64,000 nucleotides of DNA from Clostridium magnum DSM 2767 (GCF_001623875.1 NZ_LWAE01000011.1:54300-118299); one strand, 5' to 3'; shown: positions 8,264 through 17,072, counted from the stretch's first letter. Translations and numbers: made by a program. Notes: a model not told the origin generated them from the sequence alone.

Positions 8264-8373
8264 TGTATAGATTGTGGGTATACAGGGTTTATGCCTGCTA
8301 TTTTAAATGTGTAGCTTTTTATTTAAACAGCCTACTATAAAGGGAACATATCGCTATGATGAAAATGAGTGTA

Positions 8374-9159
8374 TTAAAGATTTAGTAGTTCTACTGCTAC
8401 CATACTTGATTTTTTTTCAGGAAATAGTTCAAAACCTATAAATCCATCATATTTTAGGGATCTTAAGACATTAAAAATATTTATAAAATTTATTTCTCCA
8501 GTACCCGGTTCATGTCTGCCAGGTACATCTGCAATATGAATATATCCAATATAATCAATGTATTTACGTATATTATCAATAATATTACCTTCCATAATTT
8601 GCATATGATATATATCGTATAATATCTTTATATTGTCCGAATTAATCATTCTGACTAGTTTAGCTGAATCAGAAGTGTAGGCTAAATAATTTCCATCATG
8701 GTCAACTAGTGTATTTAGAGCCTCAAGTACTAGACTAATTTGAGCTTCTTCGGCTATCGGAGCCAGAGCTTTTAAAATATCATGCGCAGTAGAAAATTTA
8801 TCGAAATCACATACTTTACCATAATCATTTATAACAATTCCATCTTTTCCAAGGGCATTAGAATGTATTACAACATTAGAACAATTAAGGTATTTGGCAG
8901 TGATGATAGATGCTTTAATGTACTCAATATATTTTTCTTTTTCATTTATATCTATTAAAGAAAAAGTCCTATCTCCGGAAAAGCTCGCTATCTTTATATG
9001 ATATTCTTCGCATAATTCCTTGATTTTTTCTATATTCTTATCTTCCCAGGACCAAAATTCAATATACTCAAAGCCGGCTTCCTCTACAAGCTTAAATCTC
9101 TCTTCAAAAGGAACTTCTGTAAAAATAGTTTCAATACATATTGATTTTTTCATTTTCAA
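8374..9159 (-). CDS. Hydroxypyruvate isomerase/sugar epimerase-like TIM-barrel protein
   Basis: A 261-residue AP-endonuclease-2-type TIM barrel of the sugar phosphate isomerase/epimerase family. Metal-ligand motifs are visible: Glu in LVLEALNT, Asp/His in ILYDIYHMQIMEG, His in GYIHIADVPGRHEPGTGEI and a late Glu in FIGFELFP. The HIADxPGRxEPGTGEI motif is characteristic of hydroxypyruvate isomerase-like proteins. The exact sugar cannot be predicted. It stands alone, divergent from an AraC-family regulator that most likely controls it. Confidence 0.82.
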   Translation of the reverse strand: MKMKKSICIETIFTEVPFEERFKLVEEAGFEYIEFWSWEDKNIEKIKELCEEYHIKIASFSGDRTFSLIDINEKEKYIEYIKASIITAKYLNCSNVVIHSNALGKDGIVINDYGKVCDFDKFSTAHDILKALAPIAEEAQISLVLEALNTLVDHDGNYLAYTSDSAKLVRMINSDNIKILYDIYHMQIMEGNIIDNIRKYIDYIGYIHIADVPGRHEPGTGEINFINIFNVLRSLKYDGFIGFELFPEKKSSMVAVELLNL

Positions 9160-9289
9160 ACCCCCAAAAGTTATTTTATAATTGAATTATACGATATATA
9201 AATTTAATATAATCAACGTAATACGAAATTAAATCGACTATTTACGAATATAGAGATGTTATTGAATTGTATAAATTGGAGGATTTAAT

Positions 9290-10222
9290 ATGTACAGCTT
9301 TGATAAAGAATACCTTTTTGATCCTAGTCATATTAATGGAATGTATTTATGTGAAAGTTTTGGCAAGTATACCTTATCTTCTAAGGTTGGATTTTTTTGT
9401 AATTTTGATTTAAATCAAATTTCAAACCAACCCCATTTCCACAACTGTTATGAACTATATATTATAACCTGTGGAGAAGGTACTTTTCAGTATGATAAAG
9501 GGACATATTCTATAAAACAAGGAGATATATTTATTGCCGATCCAAATGTAACCCATGAAATCAGTGTAAATAGTTTGCAGAACCTTCAAGGAATTAATTT
9601 TTTTATAGAGATTAAAGATAATGCACATCTGAAACCTAAAACATTACAGGATTTTTCTATCTACTCCTTTTTAAGTGGACATAAGGTAACTTTAGGCTCG
9701 CAGAAACATTTGCTTGCGTATCTAGTATTCATTGATGCATACTTTACTGCAAAGCGAAGTAGGGGATTCGCTATTGAGCAGGCATTGAAAAATCTTATTC
9801 TAGAATGTCTAGATTCCTTATCAGTAAAAGGTGGAGGCTTACATAAAGTTCAAGCCAATACTCGAAGTACTTTTGAGTTAGCCTTAGATTATATTGATCA
9901 TAATTTAAACAACAAGATTGTAATCAATGAGGTTGCAAAAGAACTCTGTATATCTGAACGCACTCTTGAATATCTTTTCAAAAAACATATGAATAAAACT
10001 ATCAAGGATTATGTGAATGAGAAAAAAATGACTCTTGCAGCTCATCACCTTATGAAGCAATTTAGCGTTAGCGATACGGCCATGCAGGTTGGTATCAGTA
10101 GTACGTCACAGTTCATTAGGGTGTTTAAAAAATATTTAGGTGTTACTCCCAAAAAATATCAACAACTACATATATCTAAGATAAAAGAATTTGGACGAAG
10201 ACAACAGAAGTTGTATAAGTGA
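9290..10222 (+). CDS. AraC-family regulator
   Basis: A 310-residue regulator. The N-terminal cupin fold (HFHNCYELYIITCGEGTFQYD) would bind a sugar-like effector. The C-terminal AraC domain, from about residue 200, has helix-turn-helix segments IVINEVAKELCISERTLEYLF and FSVSDTAMQVGISSTSQFIRVFKKY. TTGGAGG lies 6-7 nt before the ATG. It is divergent from the isomerase-like gene with 130 bp of AT-rich promoter region between them, the usual arrangement for an activator and its target. Confidence 0.87.
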   Translation: MYSFDKEYLFDPSHINGMYLCESFGKYTLSSKVGFFCNFDLNQISNQPHFHNCYELYIITCGEGTFQYDKGTYSIKQGDIFIADPNVTHEISVNSLQNLQGINFFIEIKDNAHLKPKTLQDFSIYSFLSGHKVTLGSQKHLLAYLVFIDAYFTAKRSRGFAIEQALKNLILECLDSLSVKGGGLHKVQANTRSTFELALDYIDHNLNNKIVINEVAKELCISERTLEYLFKKHMNKTIKDYVNEKKMTLAAHHLMKQFSVSDTAMQVGISSTSQFIRVFKKYLGVTPKKYQQLHISKIKEFGRRQQKLYK

Positions 10223-10337
10223 AGTGAACGATGTTAATTTCTTATACAAAGTATATAAGAAATAATGTGTAATAGTATACTTAAGAGGTTAAGGTAGAGA
10301 ATTTATGTTATATTGATATGTTTTAGGGAGGAATGCT

Positions 10338-10631
10338 ATGAGAGCAAAAAAATTGCCGAAATTTATGCCTATTATTATAGCTTTCACAATTATATTAGCT
10401 ATACTATATGCCCCAGTTGGAGCGATACGGATGCATCTGTTTTTTAGTAATCCTATTCAAAGTTTAACTTGCAGTGTAAAGAAATCTCGCTTTATTGATT
10501 CATCGTATGGTCAACAATATTTGATAAATGGTTTTAAAGCAGGAGACGGTTCTGGAGGAATTTATTTTGCATATGTTAAGAGAAATTCTATAGGCTGGTA
10601 CTATTGGCCTGGTGGAGGTTCAGGTCCTTAA
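10338..10631 (+). CDS. Small single-span membrane protein, unknown function
   Basis: A 97-residue protein with a basic N-terminus (MRAKKLPKF) and one hydrophobic segment at about residues 9-28, which reads as an uncleaved membrane anchor. The soluble part is extracytoplasmic by the positive-inside rule and ends in a Gly-rich YYWPGGGSGP tail. GGGAGG lies 9 nt upstream. I do not recognise the family. It stands alone with a terminator at 10707. Confidence 0.6.
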   Translation: MRAKKLPKFMPIIIAFTIILAILYAPVGAIRMHLFFSNPIQSLTCSVKKSRFIDSSYGQQYLINGFKAGDGSGGIYFAYVKRNSIGWYYWPGGGSGP

Positions 10632-10706
10632 TAACTGCTTCACACCCTAATTCAATGAATGAAAAGTAATTGATTTTAACTATCTGAAATAAATCTAAAT
10701 TTATAG

Positions 10707-10740
10707 AGAGCATTTCTGCATAAATCGGAAACGCTCTTAT
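10707..10740 (+). terminator. Terminator after the small membrane protein
   Basis: The hairpin AGAGCATTTC/GAAACGCTCT (10707-10716 with 10728-10737) has one mismatch, an 11-nt loop and TTATTT following. Confidence 0.6.
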
Positions 10741-10871
10741 TTATTGTAAAATAATTGATACATAGTTTAGTTATCTCAAATAAAACAATAAGTACATAAA
10801 AATAATCAATAAATATTTATTGATAAACAATAAAAGAGTGTGTTATTCTATATATGTAAATTAAAAGAGAG

Positions 10872-10964
10872 GCGCAAAGATTAATAATCTTCGCGTACAG
10901 AATGAAGAATACAGGAGACGTAAAGATTGATAATCTTTACGCACAGTATAAGGAATACAGGAGG
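10872..10964 (+). repeat. 46-bp hairpin/ribosome-site repeat array 1 (two copies)
   Basis: Two tandem 46-bp units start at about 10872 and 10918. Each unit is a hairpin (in copy 2, CGTAAAGATT-GAT-AATCTTTACG, a perfect 10-bp stem) followed by ACAG-ATAAGGAATACAGGAG. The last unit's AGGAGG is the Shine-Dalgarno of the DUF2975 gene at 10974. In copy 1 both stem arms differ from copy 2 in a largely paired way. Related units precede the next gene. Confidence 0.75.
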
Positions 10965-10973
10965 ATTTTTTTT

Positions 10974-11450
10974 ATGAAACGATATTCAACAATTTTCTTA
11001 AAGATAGCTGTTATTCTTATTGGAATTCCAGTTCTTGCTTTGTGTATATTTGGGTTGCCTTGGTTAGCTAATAATCCAGTAAATCCACATTATGCCCATA
11101 TGCTATATCCCATTTTAGTAGGTATATTTGTATCAGTCGTACCGTTTTTCGTTGCTCTGTATCAGGCTTTAAGACTATTAAGCTATATTGACAAGAACAA
11201 AGCTTTCTCGGAGTTATCAGTAAAGGCTTTAAAGAATATAAAATACTGTGCAATCACAATCAGTACCCTGTATGTGGTAATGATGCCATTCGTTTATCTC
11301 GTAGCAGAGAAAGACGATGCTCCAGGTCTCATAATAATGGGAATGGTCCCTGTTTTTACTTCAATGGTAATCGCAGTATTCTCTGCTGTTCTTCAAAGGC
11401 TTTTACAAGAAGCCATAGACATAAAATCAGAAAATGATTTAACGGTATAA
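10974..11450 (+). CDS. DUF2975 membrane protein (YoaS-like)
   Basis: A 158-residue integral membrane protein with four hydrophobic segments (about 9-30, 48-70, 95-118 and 125-148) and little outside the membrane, as in the DUF2975 family, whose function is unknown. The start at 10974 is fixed by AGGAGG 9 nt upstream, supplied by the last 46-bp repeat; an in-frame ATG at 10902 falls inside the repeats. The next gene encodes a small YozG-like XRE protein. The same DUF2975-XRE pairing occurs in Bacillus subtilis (yoaS-yozG), so the two probably work together. Confidence 0.8.
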   Translation: MKRYSTIFLKIAVILIGIPVLALCIFGLPWLANNPVNPHYAHMLYPILVGIFVSVVPFFVALYQALRLLSYIDKNKAFSELSVKALKNIKYCAITISTLYVVMMPFVYLVAEKDDAPGLIIMGMVPVFTSMVIAVFSAVLQRLLQEAIDIKSENDLTV

Positions 11451-11451
11451 G

Positions 11452-11591
11452 GCATCAAGATTGATAATCTTGATGCACAGAATGAGGAATACAGGAGACG
11501 TAAAGATTGATAATCTTCACGGGCAGGATGAGGAATACAGGAGACGTGAAGATTAATAATCTTCACGGGCAGGATGAGGAATACAGGAGGG
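11452..11591 (+). repeat. 46-bp hairpin/ribosome-site repeat array 2 (three copies)
   Basis: Three units start at 11452, 11498 and 11544. Their stems are GCATCAAGATT/AATCTTGATGC (perfect), CGTAAAGATT/AATCTTCACG (one mismatch) and CGTGAAGATT/AATCTTCACG (perfect), each with a 3-nt loop and a GAGGAATACAGGAG tail. The final tail gives the ribosome site for the XRE gene. Stem positions change in pairs between units, so pairing is what is conserved. Confidence 0.78.
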
Positions 11592-11598
11592 GAATAAC

Positions 11599-11808
11599 AT
11601 GGCAATTATAATAAATATTGATGTGATGCTGGCTAAAAGGAAAATGAGTGTAACAGAACTTACAGAGAAGGTTGGAATAACCATGGCGAATCTTTCTATA
11701 TTGAAAAATGGAAAGGCAAAAGCTATTAGATTTTCAACTTTAGAAGCAATATGCAAAGCTTTGGACTGCCAACCAGGTGATATTTTAGAGTACAGAAATG
11801 ATACGTAA
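11599..11808 (+). CDS. YozG-like Cro/CI (XRE) regulator
   Basis: A 69-residue single-domain XRE protein. The helix-turn-helix is MSVTELTEKVGITMANLSIL, followed by FSTLEAICKALDCQPGDIL, the typical HTH_26 ending. The ribosome site AGGAGGGG lies 7 nt upstream and comes from the last 46-bp repeat. It follows the DUF2975 gene, as in the yozG-yoaS pair, and probably autoregulates the pair. Confidence 0.88.
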   Translation: MAIIINIDVMLAKRKMSVTELTEKVGITMANLSILKNGKAKAIRFSTLEAICKALDCQPGDILEYRNDT

Positions 11809-11875
11809 ACGGGAAGCTGAATATTGCAAGCACATTAGTTAAATGTTGAGTAAAGTTTATTTTAGGAGGTAATGT

Positions 11876-13222
11876 ATGAAGATTAAATTAATTGAACCTG
11901 CAATGCTGCCAAGACCTATGGATACAAAGTTAAAAACAAGAATGTCTCCTTCATTAGCTTTACTAACAATAGCAAATCTTACTCCGAAAGAGCATGAAGT
12001 CATCATTGAGAATGAAAATGTTGAAAAGATAGATTTTGATGAACCTGTAGATTTGGTAGCAATAACTGTCACTGTAGATGTTATGAATAGGGCAGTGGAA
12101 ATATCAAAGGAGTTCCAAAATCGTGGAATAACAGTAATTGCAGGAGGTATACATATTACAGCAGATCCAGAGGGCACCCTTAATAGTTTTGACGCAATAT
12201 GTGTGGGAATGGCTGAGAGAGTTTGGGTAAAAATCCTTAAGGATAAAGAAAATAATTCACTTAAGAAGATATATTATGATATGGATAACATTTCTGGGGA
12301 AGAAATAGTGTCACCTAACTATTACATTGTTGATAATAAAAAGTACCTATATACTAATATAATTAGTACAAGCAGGGGATGTCCTTTTGAATGTGATTTC
12401 TGCTATAAAAGTTGCAAAAATGTACTTAAAACTTATATTAATAGACCTATAGACGATGTGATTAAAGATATAAATGCATTAAAAACAAGGCATATAATGT
12501 TTATTGATGATAATTTTATTGGAAATCCCAAATGGACAAAAAAATTATTAAAGGAAATAAAACCTCTTAAACTAAAGTGGAACGCGGCGGTTACTTCTAA
12601 TATAGTGGACATGCCTGAATTATTAGATGAAATGAAGGAATCTGGCTGTCAAAGTCTATTTATAGGTTTTGAAAGTATAAATAGTAAGTCTATAGATAGT
12701 GTCCACAAGGTGCAAAATAGTGTAAAGAGATATGAGAAACTTGTAGATGAAATTCATAAAAGGGGAATAATGATAAATGCAAGTTTTGTTTTCGGATTAG
12801 ATGAAGATGATGTCTCTGTATTTAAGAATACATTAGAATGGATAGTTAAAAATAAGATAGAAACGGTAACCTCACATATCCTTACCCCATATCCTGGTAC
12901 AAAGTTATACTCATCATTAATGGAGGAAAATAGAATTGTAGATTATAATTTGTCAAATTATAATACTGCCCATGTGGTATATAAACCTAAGAATATGACA
13001 GCAGAAGAATTATATAATGGCTATCTATGGATATATAAGGAAGTGTACACCTTTAAAAATATAATGAAAAGACTACCAAAATCTAAAAAGCAATGGATTC
13101 CATTTCTAGCATTTAATTTATTTTATAGGAAGTTTGGAAAGCTGACAGAATTATTATGCAATATAGTTTCTTTTGAAAATATAGGAAGACTTTTTAGATG
13201 GTTATCTTATTGTATAAAGTAG
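11876..13222 (+). CDS. B12-binding-domain radical SAM protein
   Basis: A 448-residue protein with an N-terminal cobalamin-binding-like Rossmann domain (AVEISKEFQNRGITVIAGG, about residues 60-100) and a radical SAM core whose [4Fe-4S] ligands lie in RGCPFECDFCYK (CxxxCxxC, about residues 169-176). Later SAM-barrel motifs include HIMFIDDNFIGNP and SLFIGFESINS. The C-terminus is longer than the core and resembles that of class-B methylase-like proteins. It likely modifies a small molecule or lipid, but the substrate is not predictable. AGGAGG lies 6 nt upstream. It ends at a strong terminator. Confidence 0.85.
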   Translation: MKIKLIEPAMLPRPMDTKLKTRMSPSLALLTIANLTPKEHEVIIENENVEKIDFDEPVDLVAITVTVDVMNRAVEISKEFQNRGITVIAGGIHITADPEGTLNSFDAICVGMAERVWVKILKDKENNSLKKIYYDMDNISGEEIVSPNYYIVDNKKYLYTNIISTSRGCPFECDFCYKSCKNVLKTYINRPIDDVIKDINALKTRHIMFIDDNFIGNPKWTKKLLKEIKPLKLKWNAAVTSNIVDMPELLDEMKESGCQSLFIGFESINSKSIDSVHKVQNSVKRYEKLVDEIHKRGIMINASFVFGLDEDDVSVFKNTLEWIVKNKIETVTSHILTPYPGTKLYSSLMEENRIVDYNLSNYNTAHVVYKPKNMTAEELYNGYLWIYKEVYTFKNIMKRLPKSKKQWIPFLAFNLFYRKFGKLTELLCNIVSFENIGRLFRWLSYCIK

Positions 13223-13247
13223 GTGTTAGAATTATGTGATAATGATA

Positions 13248-13290
13248 AAATAGCATCCTTATTATATCGACCATAGTAAGGATGCTATTT
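13248..13290. terminator. Bidirectional terminator after the radical SAM gene
   Basis: The stem AAATAGCATCCTTA/TAAGGATGCTATTT has 14 bp, with a loop of about 15 nt, A-rich on the left and T-rich on the right. It also abuts the outer edge of the inverted repeat that begins at 13288. Confidence 0.75.
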
Positions 13291-13424
13291 ATCCGATGAC
13301 TACCCGCTCTAATACTCCCATCTTCTTCAAGGTGGGAGTAAAGAGCGGCTACGTCCCTGGATTCGTTCAACTAAGAATCAGGTGGAGTTTGAAACTCCAT
13401 CTGATTCAAGTTTTCACTTCATTT
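13288..13424 (-). repeat. Left inverted copy of a structured repeat
   Basis: Read on the minus strand this copy has, in order: a hairpin with a TGGAGT/ACTCCA core, the stretch TTGAACGAATCCAGGGACG, then a long stem CCGCTCTTTACTCCCA paired with TGGGAGTATTAGAGCGG, and the end GTAGTCATCGGATAAA. The inverted partner is at 17073-17256 and a partial third copy is at 4136. The stem differs between copies at paired positions. The overall design recalls the right-end/guide-RNA region of IS200/IS605-type elements, but no transposase gene is present and the family is not established. Confidence 0.65.
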
Positions 13425-13428
13425 GACC

Positions 13429-15267
13429 TTATTTAGCTTGCTTTAGTACATAGTAATAAGGGTCTGCTCCTCTTTCTACATAATCTCCATTTTTCCATTC
13501 AAAGAACAAATATTTTGAGCCATTTAGTTCTTTTATTGTATATTTACATGCTACTTTAAGTTTTTTATTGATTATTAACCCCTTTGTCCAGGTGAAAACT
13601 TTCTTATCAAGTTCACCATCTTTTTTGAAAGTTAATTCATCTACACCTAAATCGCCTTTCCATTGTTGAACTCCTGGTTTAAAGTCATCAGTTTTCGGAA
13701 CAAAGTCTACAGTTTCCCACTTACCTAGAACTTCAGAATCATTTACAAATGGATAATCTATTTTGTCAGTTCTAGTTTTTACTTCTTTTCCCTGCATATT
13801 AGTTGTAAGAGATGGGGTAGAGCTTATTTTTTTTAATACATAGTATTGGGGTTTCTTTCCTCTTATTGTATAATCTCCGCTTTTCCATTCGTAGAACATA
13901 TAAGTTGAACCATGTATATCTTTTATAATATATTTACTATCAGTTTTATCGACAGGGTTGAGAATATGATCTTTTGTCCAGGTGCAAACTGTTTTAGAAA
14001 CTTTGCCATCAATTGTAAAGTTCAACTCTTTAACAAACAAGTCTCCTGTAAAACTTTTACTACCTACTTTGAAATCCTCAATATTAGTTACAAAATCTAC
14101 GCTTTGCCATCTACCAATTATATTTGGATCATTTACAAAAGGATAGTCAATTTTATCTACATTGACAGCTTTAGTTTTACTAAAAATCGATGCTTTTGCA
14201 TCTGTAAGAGTAACACCAGCAAAAATTAGTAAAGCTGCTATTGCAAGGGCAGAAAATTTATAAGCTTTTTTATTAAATAATTTAATCATAGTAATTCTCC
14301 TTTTTGCTTCAGATTTATTTTTTACTATAGAAGCAGTTCCTAGTAGTTGAGTGGATTTGGAATAACCCTCTATAAGATGAATTATTGTAAGACCATAATC
14401 TTTTACTTCTTCATCATTTGTATAGGAAAGCGCAAGTGAATCACAGCATAATTCCATGTCTTCGGACATTTTTTTTAGCCCATATTGAATAACTGGGTTG
14501 AACCAATGAATAGTCCTTAATATGATTAATAACCAATTTACAATTGTATCTCTACGTTTTAAATGAGACAATTCATGGAGAAATACATATTTTAATTTGT
14601 TTACAGACAATATATTAAGGATATTTTCAGGAAACAATATTGTAGGGTTAAAAAAACCAAATAATGCTGGAGTTTTAATTCCTTGTATTTTAATCAAGGA
14701 TACATCCTTATTAATCTTCATTTGTTCTTTACAAAATTCTAAGATATTTATAATCTCTGCATTACAAAATGGAGTTTGTGCTTTTATAGTATTTCTTAAA
14801 TTTATATTTACTAGAACTACATAAAAACCGATTACCAGCAGACCAATTAGCCATATAAGAGATAAAATACTTAAACCTGACAAACTAAAGGTTGCATTAT
14901 TATCATTATTAAAGCCCATTGAAGTTAAACTACCTAGCAGGGCATTACTATTATATATACTGGCAGTTTTTTCACCACTGAAGTTTACGATGCTATTCAA
15001 AGTATTTTCTCTTGTCACAAATAATAAGGATGGAATCTCTTTTATTTTAGATATTAGATTGAAGATACTAAAAGAGCTTTCAGGTAAGTTTGGAATTAAT
15101 AGACGAAATACCACGATAAACCATAGTATATATTGAAGCTTTATACTTAATTTACCTGCTAAAAGTTTTCTGATTGCAAGTATTAAAATCACCAAAATGC
15201 TTGAAGTAATAGATACCTGAAACACAGTTTTAAACAAATCATTAAGGATATTTATTGATTCGTACAT
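13429..15267 (-). CDS. BlaR1-like M56 membrane metalloprotease with duplicated C-terminal domain
   Basis: A 612-residue membrane sensor-protease. The N-terminal M56 part has several membrane helices (about 14-33, 44-60, 132-155 and 332-352) and the zinc site HELSH at 231-235, with further acidic ligands in MSEDMELCCDSLAL. In place of a penicillin-binding domain, the outer part holds two tandem copies of a domain of about 120 residues, each starting KIDYPFVND and ending YYVLK (about 375-490 and 500-612). By family analogy, ligand sensing triggers cleavage of the BlaI-type repressor encoded just upstream. The start at 15267 follows GAGGAAG by 7 nt and lies 4 nt after the blaI stop; an earlier ATG overlaps blaI. 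Confidence 0.85.
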   Translation of the reverse strand: MYESINILNDLFKTVFQVSITSSILVILILAIRKLLAGKLSIKLQYILWFIVVFRLLIPNLPESSFSIFNLISKIKEIPSLLFVTRENTLNSIVNFSGEKTASIYNSNALLGSLTSMGFNNDNNATFSLSGLSILSLIWLIGLLVIGFYVVLVNINLRNTIKAQTPFCNAEIINILEFCKEQMKINKDVSLIKIQGIKTPALFGFFNPTILFPENILNILSVNKLKYVFLHELSHLKRRDTIVNWLLIILRTIHWFNPVIQYGLKKMSEDMELCCDSLALSYTNDEEVKDYGLTIIHLIEGYSKSTQLLGTASIVKNKSEAKRRITMIKLFNKKAYKFSALAIAALLIFAGVTLTDAKASIFSKTKAVNVDKIDYPFVNDPNIIGRWQSVDFVTNIEDFKVGSKSFTGDLFVKELNFTIDGKVSKTVCTWTKDHILNPVDKTDSKYIIKDIHGSTYMFYEWKSGDYTIRGKKPQYYVLKKISSTPSLTTNMQGKEVKTRTDKIDYPFVNDSEVLGKWETVDFVPKTDDFKPGVQQWKGDLGVDELTFKKDGELDKKVFTWTKGLIINKKLKVACKYTIKELNGSKYLFFEWKNGDYVERGADPYYYVLKQAK

Positions 15268-15271
15268 AATA

Positions 15272-15643
15272 CTACTTCCTCTCATCTAGGATACGCTTTA
15301 AATCCTCTATATCCTCCTTAGATAAATCACTCTCTTTTATAAAGCTTACTAATAGACTCTTAAGAGCACCATTATAAACCTTGCTTAAAAAAGATTGATT
15401 TTCTGCCTTTATACATTCATCTTCCTGAATTAGCGAATAATAGAGATATCTTCTGCCATCTTCTTTGTATCCAAGTACATTTTTATTTACTAATCTACTT
15501 ATCAATGTTTTTACGGTTTTCGGATTCCAATCTGTACTTTCAGCCAAGGCATCAATTATTTGATTTGAGGTACAGGGGGAATTTGCCCATACCACTTTCA
15601 TCACTTCCCATTCAGCCTCTGATATTTTAGGTATTTCCTTCAT
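15272..15643 (-). CDS. BlaI/MecI-family repressor
   Basis: A 123-residue winged-helix repressor with the family N-terminus ISEAEWEVMKVVWANSPCTS and recognition region DWNPKTVKTLISRLVNKNVL. BlaI proteins repress their own operon until the partner M56 protease inactivates them. The partner is encoded immediately downstream, 4 nt away. Two dyad sites with ATTAC/GTAAT cores lie just upstream (15667-15705). No beta-lactamase gene is adjacent, so the regulated target may be the divergent sugar dehydrogenase or a gene elsewhere. Confidence 0.92.
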   Translation of the reverse strand: MKEIPKISEAEWEVMKVVWANSPCTSNQIIDALAESTDWNPKTVKTLISRLVNKNVLGYKEDGRRYLYYSLIQEDECIKAENQSFLSKVYNGALKSLLVSFIKESDLSKEDIEDLKRILDERK

Positions 15644-15666
15644 AAAAAGTCACTCCTCGTATTAAA

Positions 15667-15705
15667 ATTACAATTGTAATCTATATTAAGATTACATTAG
15701 TAATC
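15667..15705. promoter_or_regulatory. Two BlaI-type operator dyads
   Basis: ATTACAATTGTAAT (15667-15680) is a perfect 14-bp palindrome, and GATTAC-ATTA-GTAATC (15690-15705) has 6-bp arms. Both carry the TACA/TGTA- or TTAC/GTAA-type cores bound by BlaI/MecI proteins, and they sit 24-62 bp upstream of the blaI start. Confidence 0.7.
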
Positions 15706-15916
15706 CAAAATTGTCAATATATAAATAAACATAAAATGGAATGAGATCAATTTGATGGGATTATTAGCAGGAAAGCTTCAAAGTATAAATAAGATGGTAC
15801 AATTAATCTTGTAAATGAATAATATGGTAATTATGTAAAAAATAAAGATAAATTTTAAGTTCTAAATCTGCCGCTTTTTTCTTAAAGCATACATTCATTT
15901 GGAGGTAGCAGCTGTT

Positions 15917-17017
15917 ATGAAAAAAATAATTCATAGTATTTTGTCTAGTACAATATTTCGTGGTCGTAATACATCCAATTTCAAAGGGAAGGAAAACACA
16001 TTTAGACAATTTCCTTATGAAATTAAAGTTATCGCTGAAAAATTATATATACCCTGGGCCATAGCCATAAGCGATGAAGGCAACTTATATTTTACGGAGC
16101 GGTCTGGGAGAATTAGAATTATTAAAGATGGTAAACTTCAACCACAACCACTAATCACATTTCGTGCACCCTTTGTAAGTCAGGGGGAAGGTGGGTTGAT
16201 GGGCATTGCCCTAGACCCAAATTATTCACAAAACCACTATATATATGTTATGCATTCATATGCAGAAGGCAATCAAATCTATAATCGTGTTGTCAGATTG
16301 ATTGAAAATAATAACAGAGCATCCATTGACCGAGTTCTTTTGGACAAAATCCCTGGGGGACAGATTCACAATGGAGGAAGGTTAAAAATAGGTCCTGATA
16401 GGAAATTGTATATAACAACGGGAGATGCAGGGAACGCAGCATTGGCACAAGATCCCACAAGTACAGCGGGAAAAATACTGAGAATAGAATTGGATGGCAG
16501 TATTCCTAAAGATAATCCATTTATTAATTCGCCTGTTTATAGCCTAGGTCATCGAAACCCACAAGGCTTAGCCTGGAATTCAAACAATGTCCTCTATGTA
16601 TCAGAGCATGGACAGTCAGCTCATGATGAGATAAACATAATAAAATCAGGTGCCAATTATGGCTGGCCTCTCGTTCAAGGAAACGAGGAATCTTCGGAAG
16701 TTATGGTACAAAAGCCCTTAATACACAGCGGAGAAGATACATGGGCACCTTCTGGCATTACTTTCGTAACTCAAGGACCATGGCGAGGAAAACTATTGGT
16801 TGCTGCTTTGCGTGGACAGCGATTACTTGCTATGTCGTTGAATGGAAGAGGAACAGCAGTGAAGAATGTAGAAGCATTCTTACAAAATAGGTATGGACGT
16901 TTCCGTGAAGTTATTCAGGGGAGAGACGGATCAATTTATCTGGCAACAAGTAATAGGGATGGTAGAGGGAATCCTGATATAACTGATGATAGAATTATTA
17001 AGCTCATTCCGAAATAA
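15917..17017 (+). CDS. PQQ-dependent soluble aldose dehydrogenase-like protein
   Basis: A 366-residue six-bladed beta-propeller of the glucose/sorbosone dehydrogenase (GSDH, YliI-like) family. Recognisable parts are IPWAIAISDEGNLYFTERSG, GEGGLMGIALDPNY, the HNGG catalytic His region (GGQIHNGGRLKIGPDRKLY), TTGDAGN, and YSLGHRNPQGLAW. Enzymes of this family oxidise sugars with PQQ. A PQQ enzyme is unexpected in a strict anaerobe, so the real cofactor or role may differ. GGAGGT lies 10 nt before the ATG at 15917. The N-terminus lacks a clear signal peptide, unlike most relatives. Base composition is somewhat richer in GC than the neighbours, suggesting transfer. A decayed copy of its 3' end lies at 4008. 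Confidence 0.82.
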   Translation: MKKIIHSILSSTIFRGRNTSNFKGKENTFRQFPYEIKVIAEKLYIPWAIAISDEGNLYFTERSGRIRIIKDGKLQPQPLITFRAPFVSQGEGGLMGIALDPNYSQNHYIYVMHSYAEGNQIYNRVVRLIENNNRASIDRVLLDKIPGGQIHNGGRLKIGPDRKLYITTGDAGNAALAQDPTSTAGKILRIELDGSIPKDNPFINSPVYSLGHRNPQGLAWNSNNVLYVSEHGQSAHDEINIIKSGANYGWPLVQGNEESSEVMVQKPLIHSGEDTWAPSGITFVTQGPWRGKLLVAALRGQRLLAMSLNGRGTAVKNVEAFLQNRYGRFREVIQGRDGSIYLATSNRDGRGNPDITDDRIIKLIPK

Positions 17018-17072
17018 AGGGATATTTAGAACCCTCAGGAGAAAGGATCTTGTCAAAATACATTTAGCTTTT

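Noticed and set aside
10872..11591. The 46-bp repeats as a CRISPR array
   Set aside because: The units are contiguous with no unique spacers, each contains a ribosome site, and no cas gene is near.
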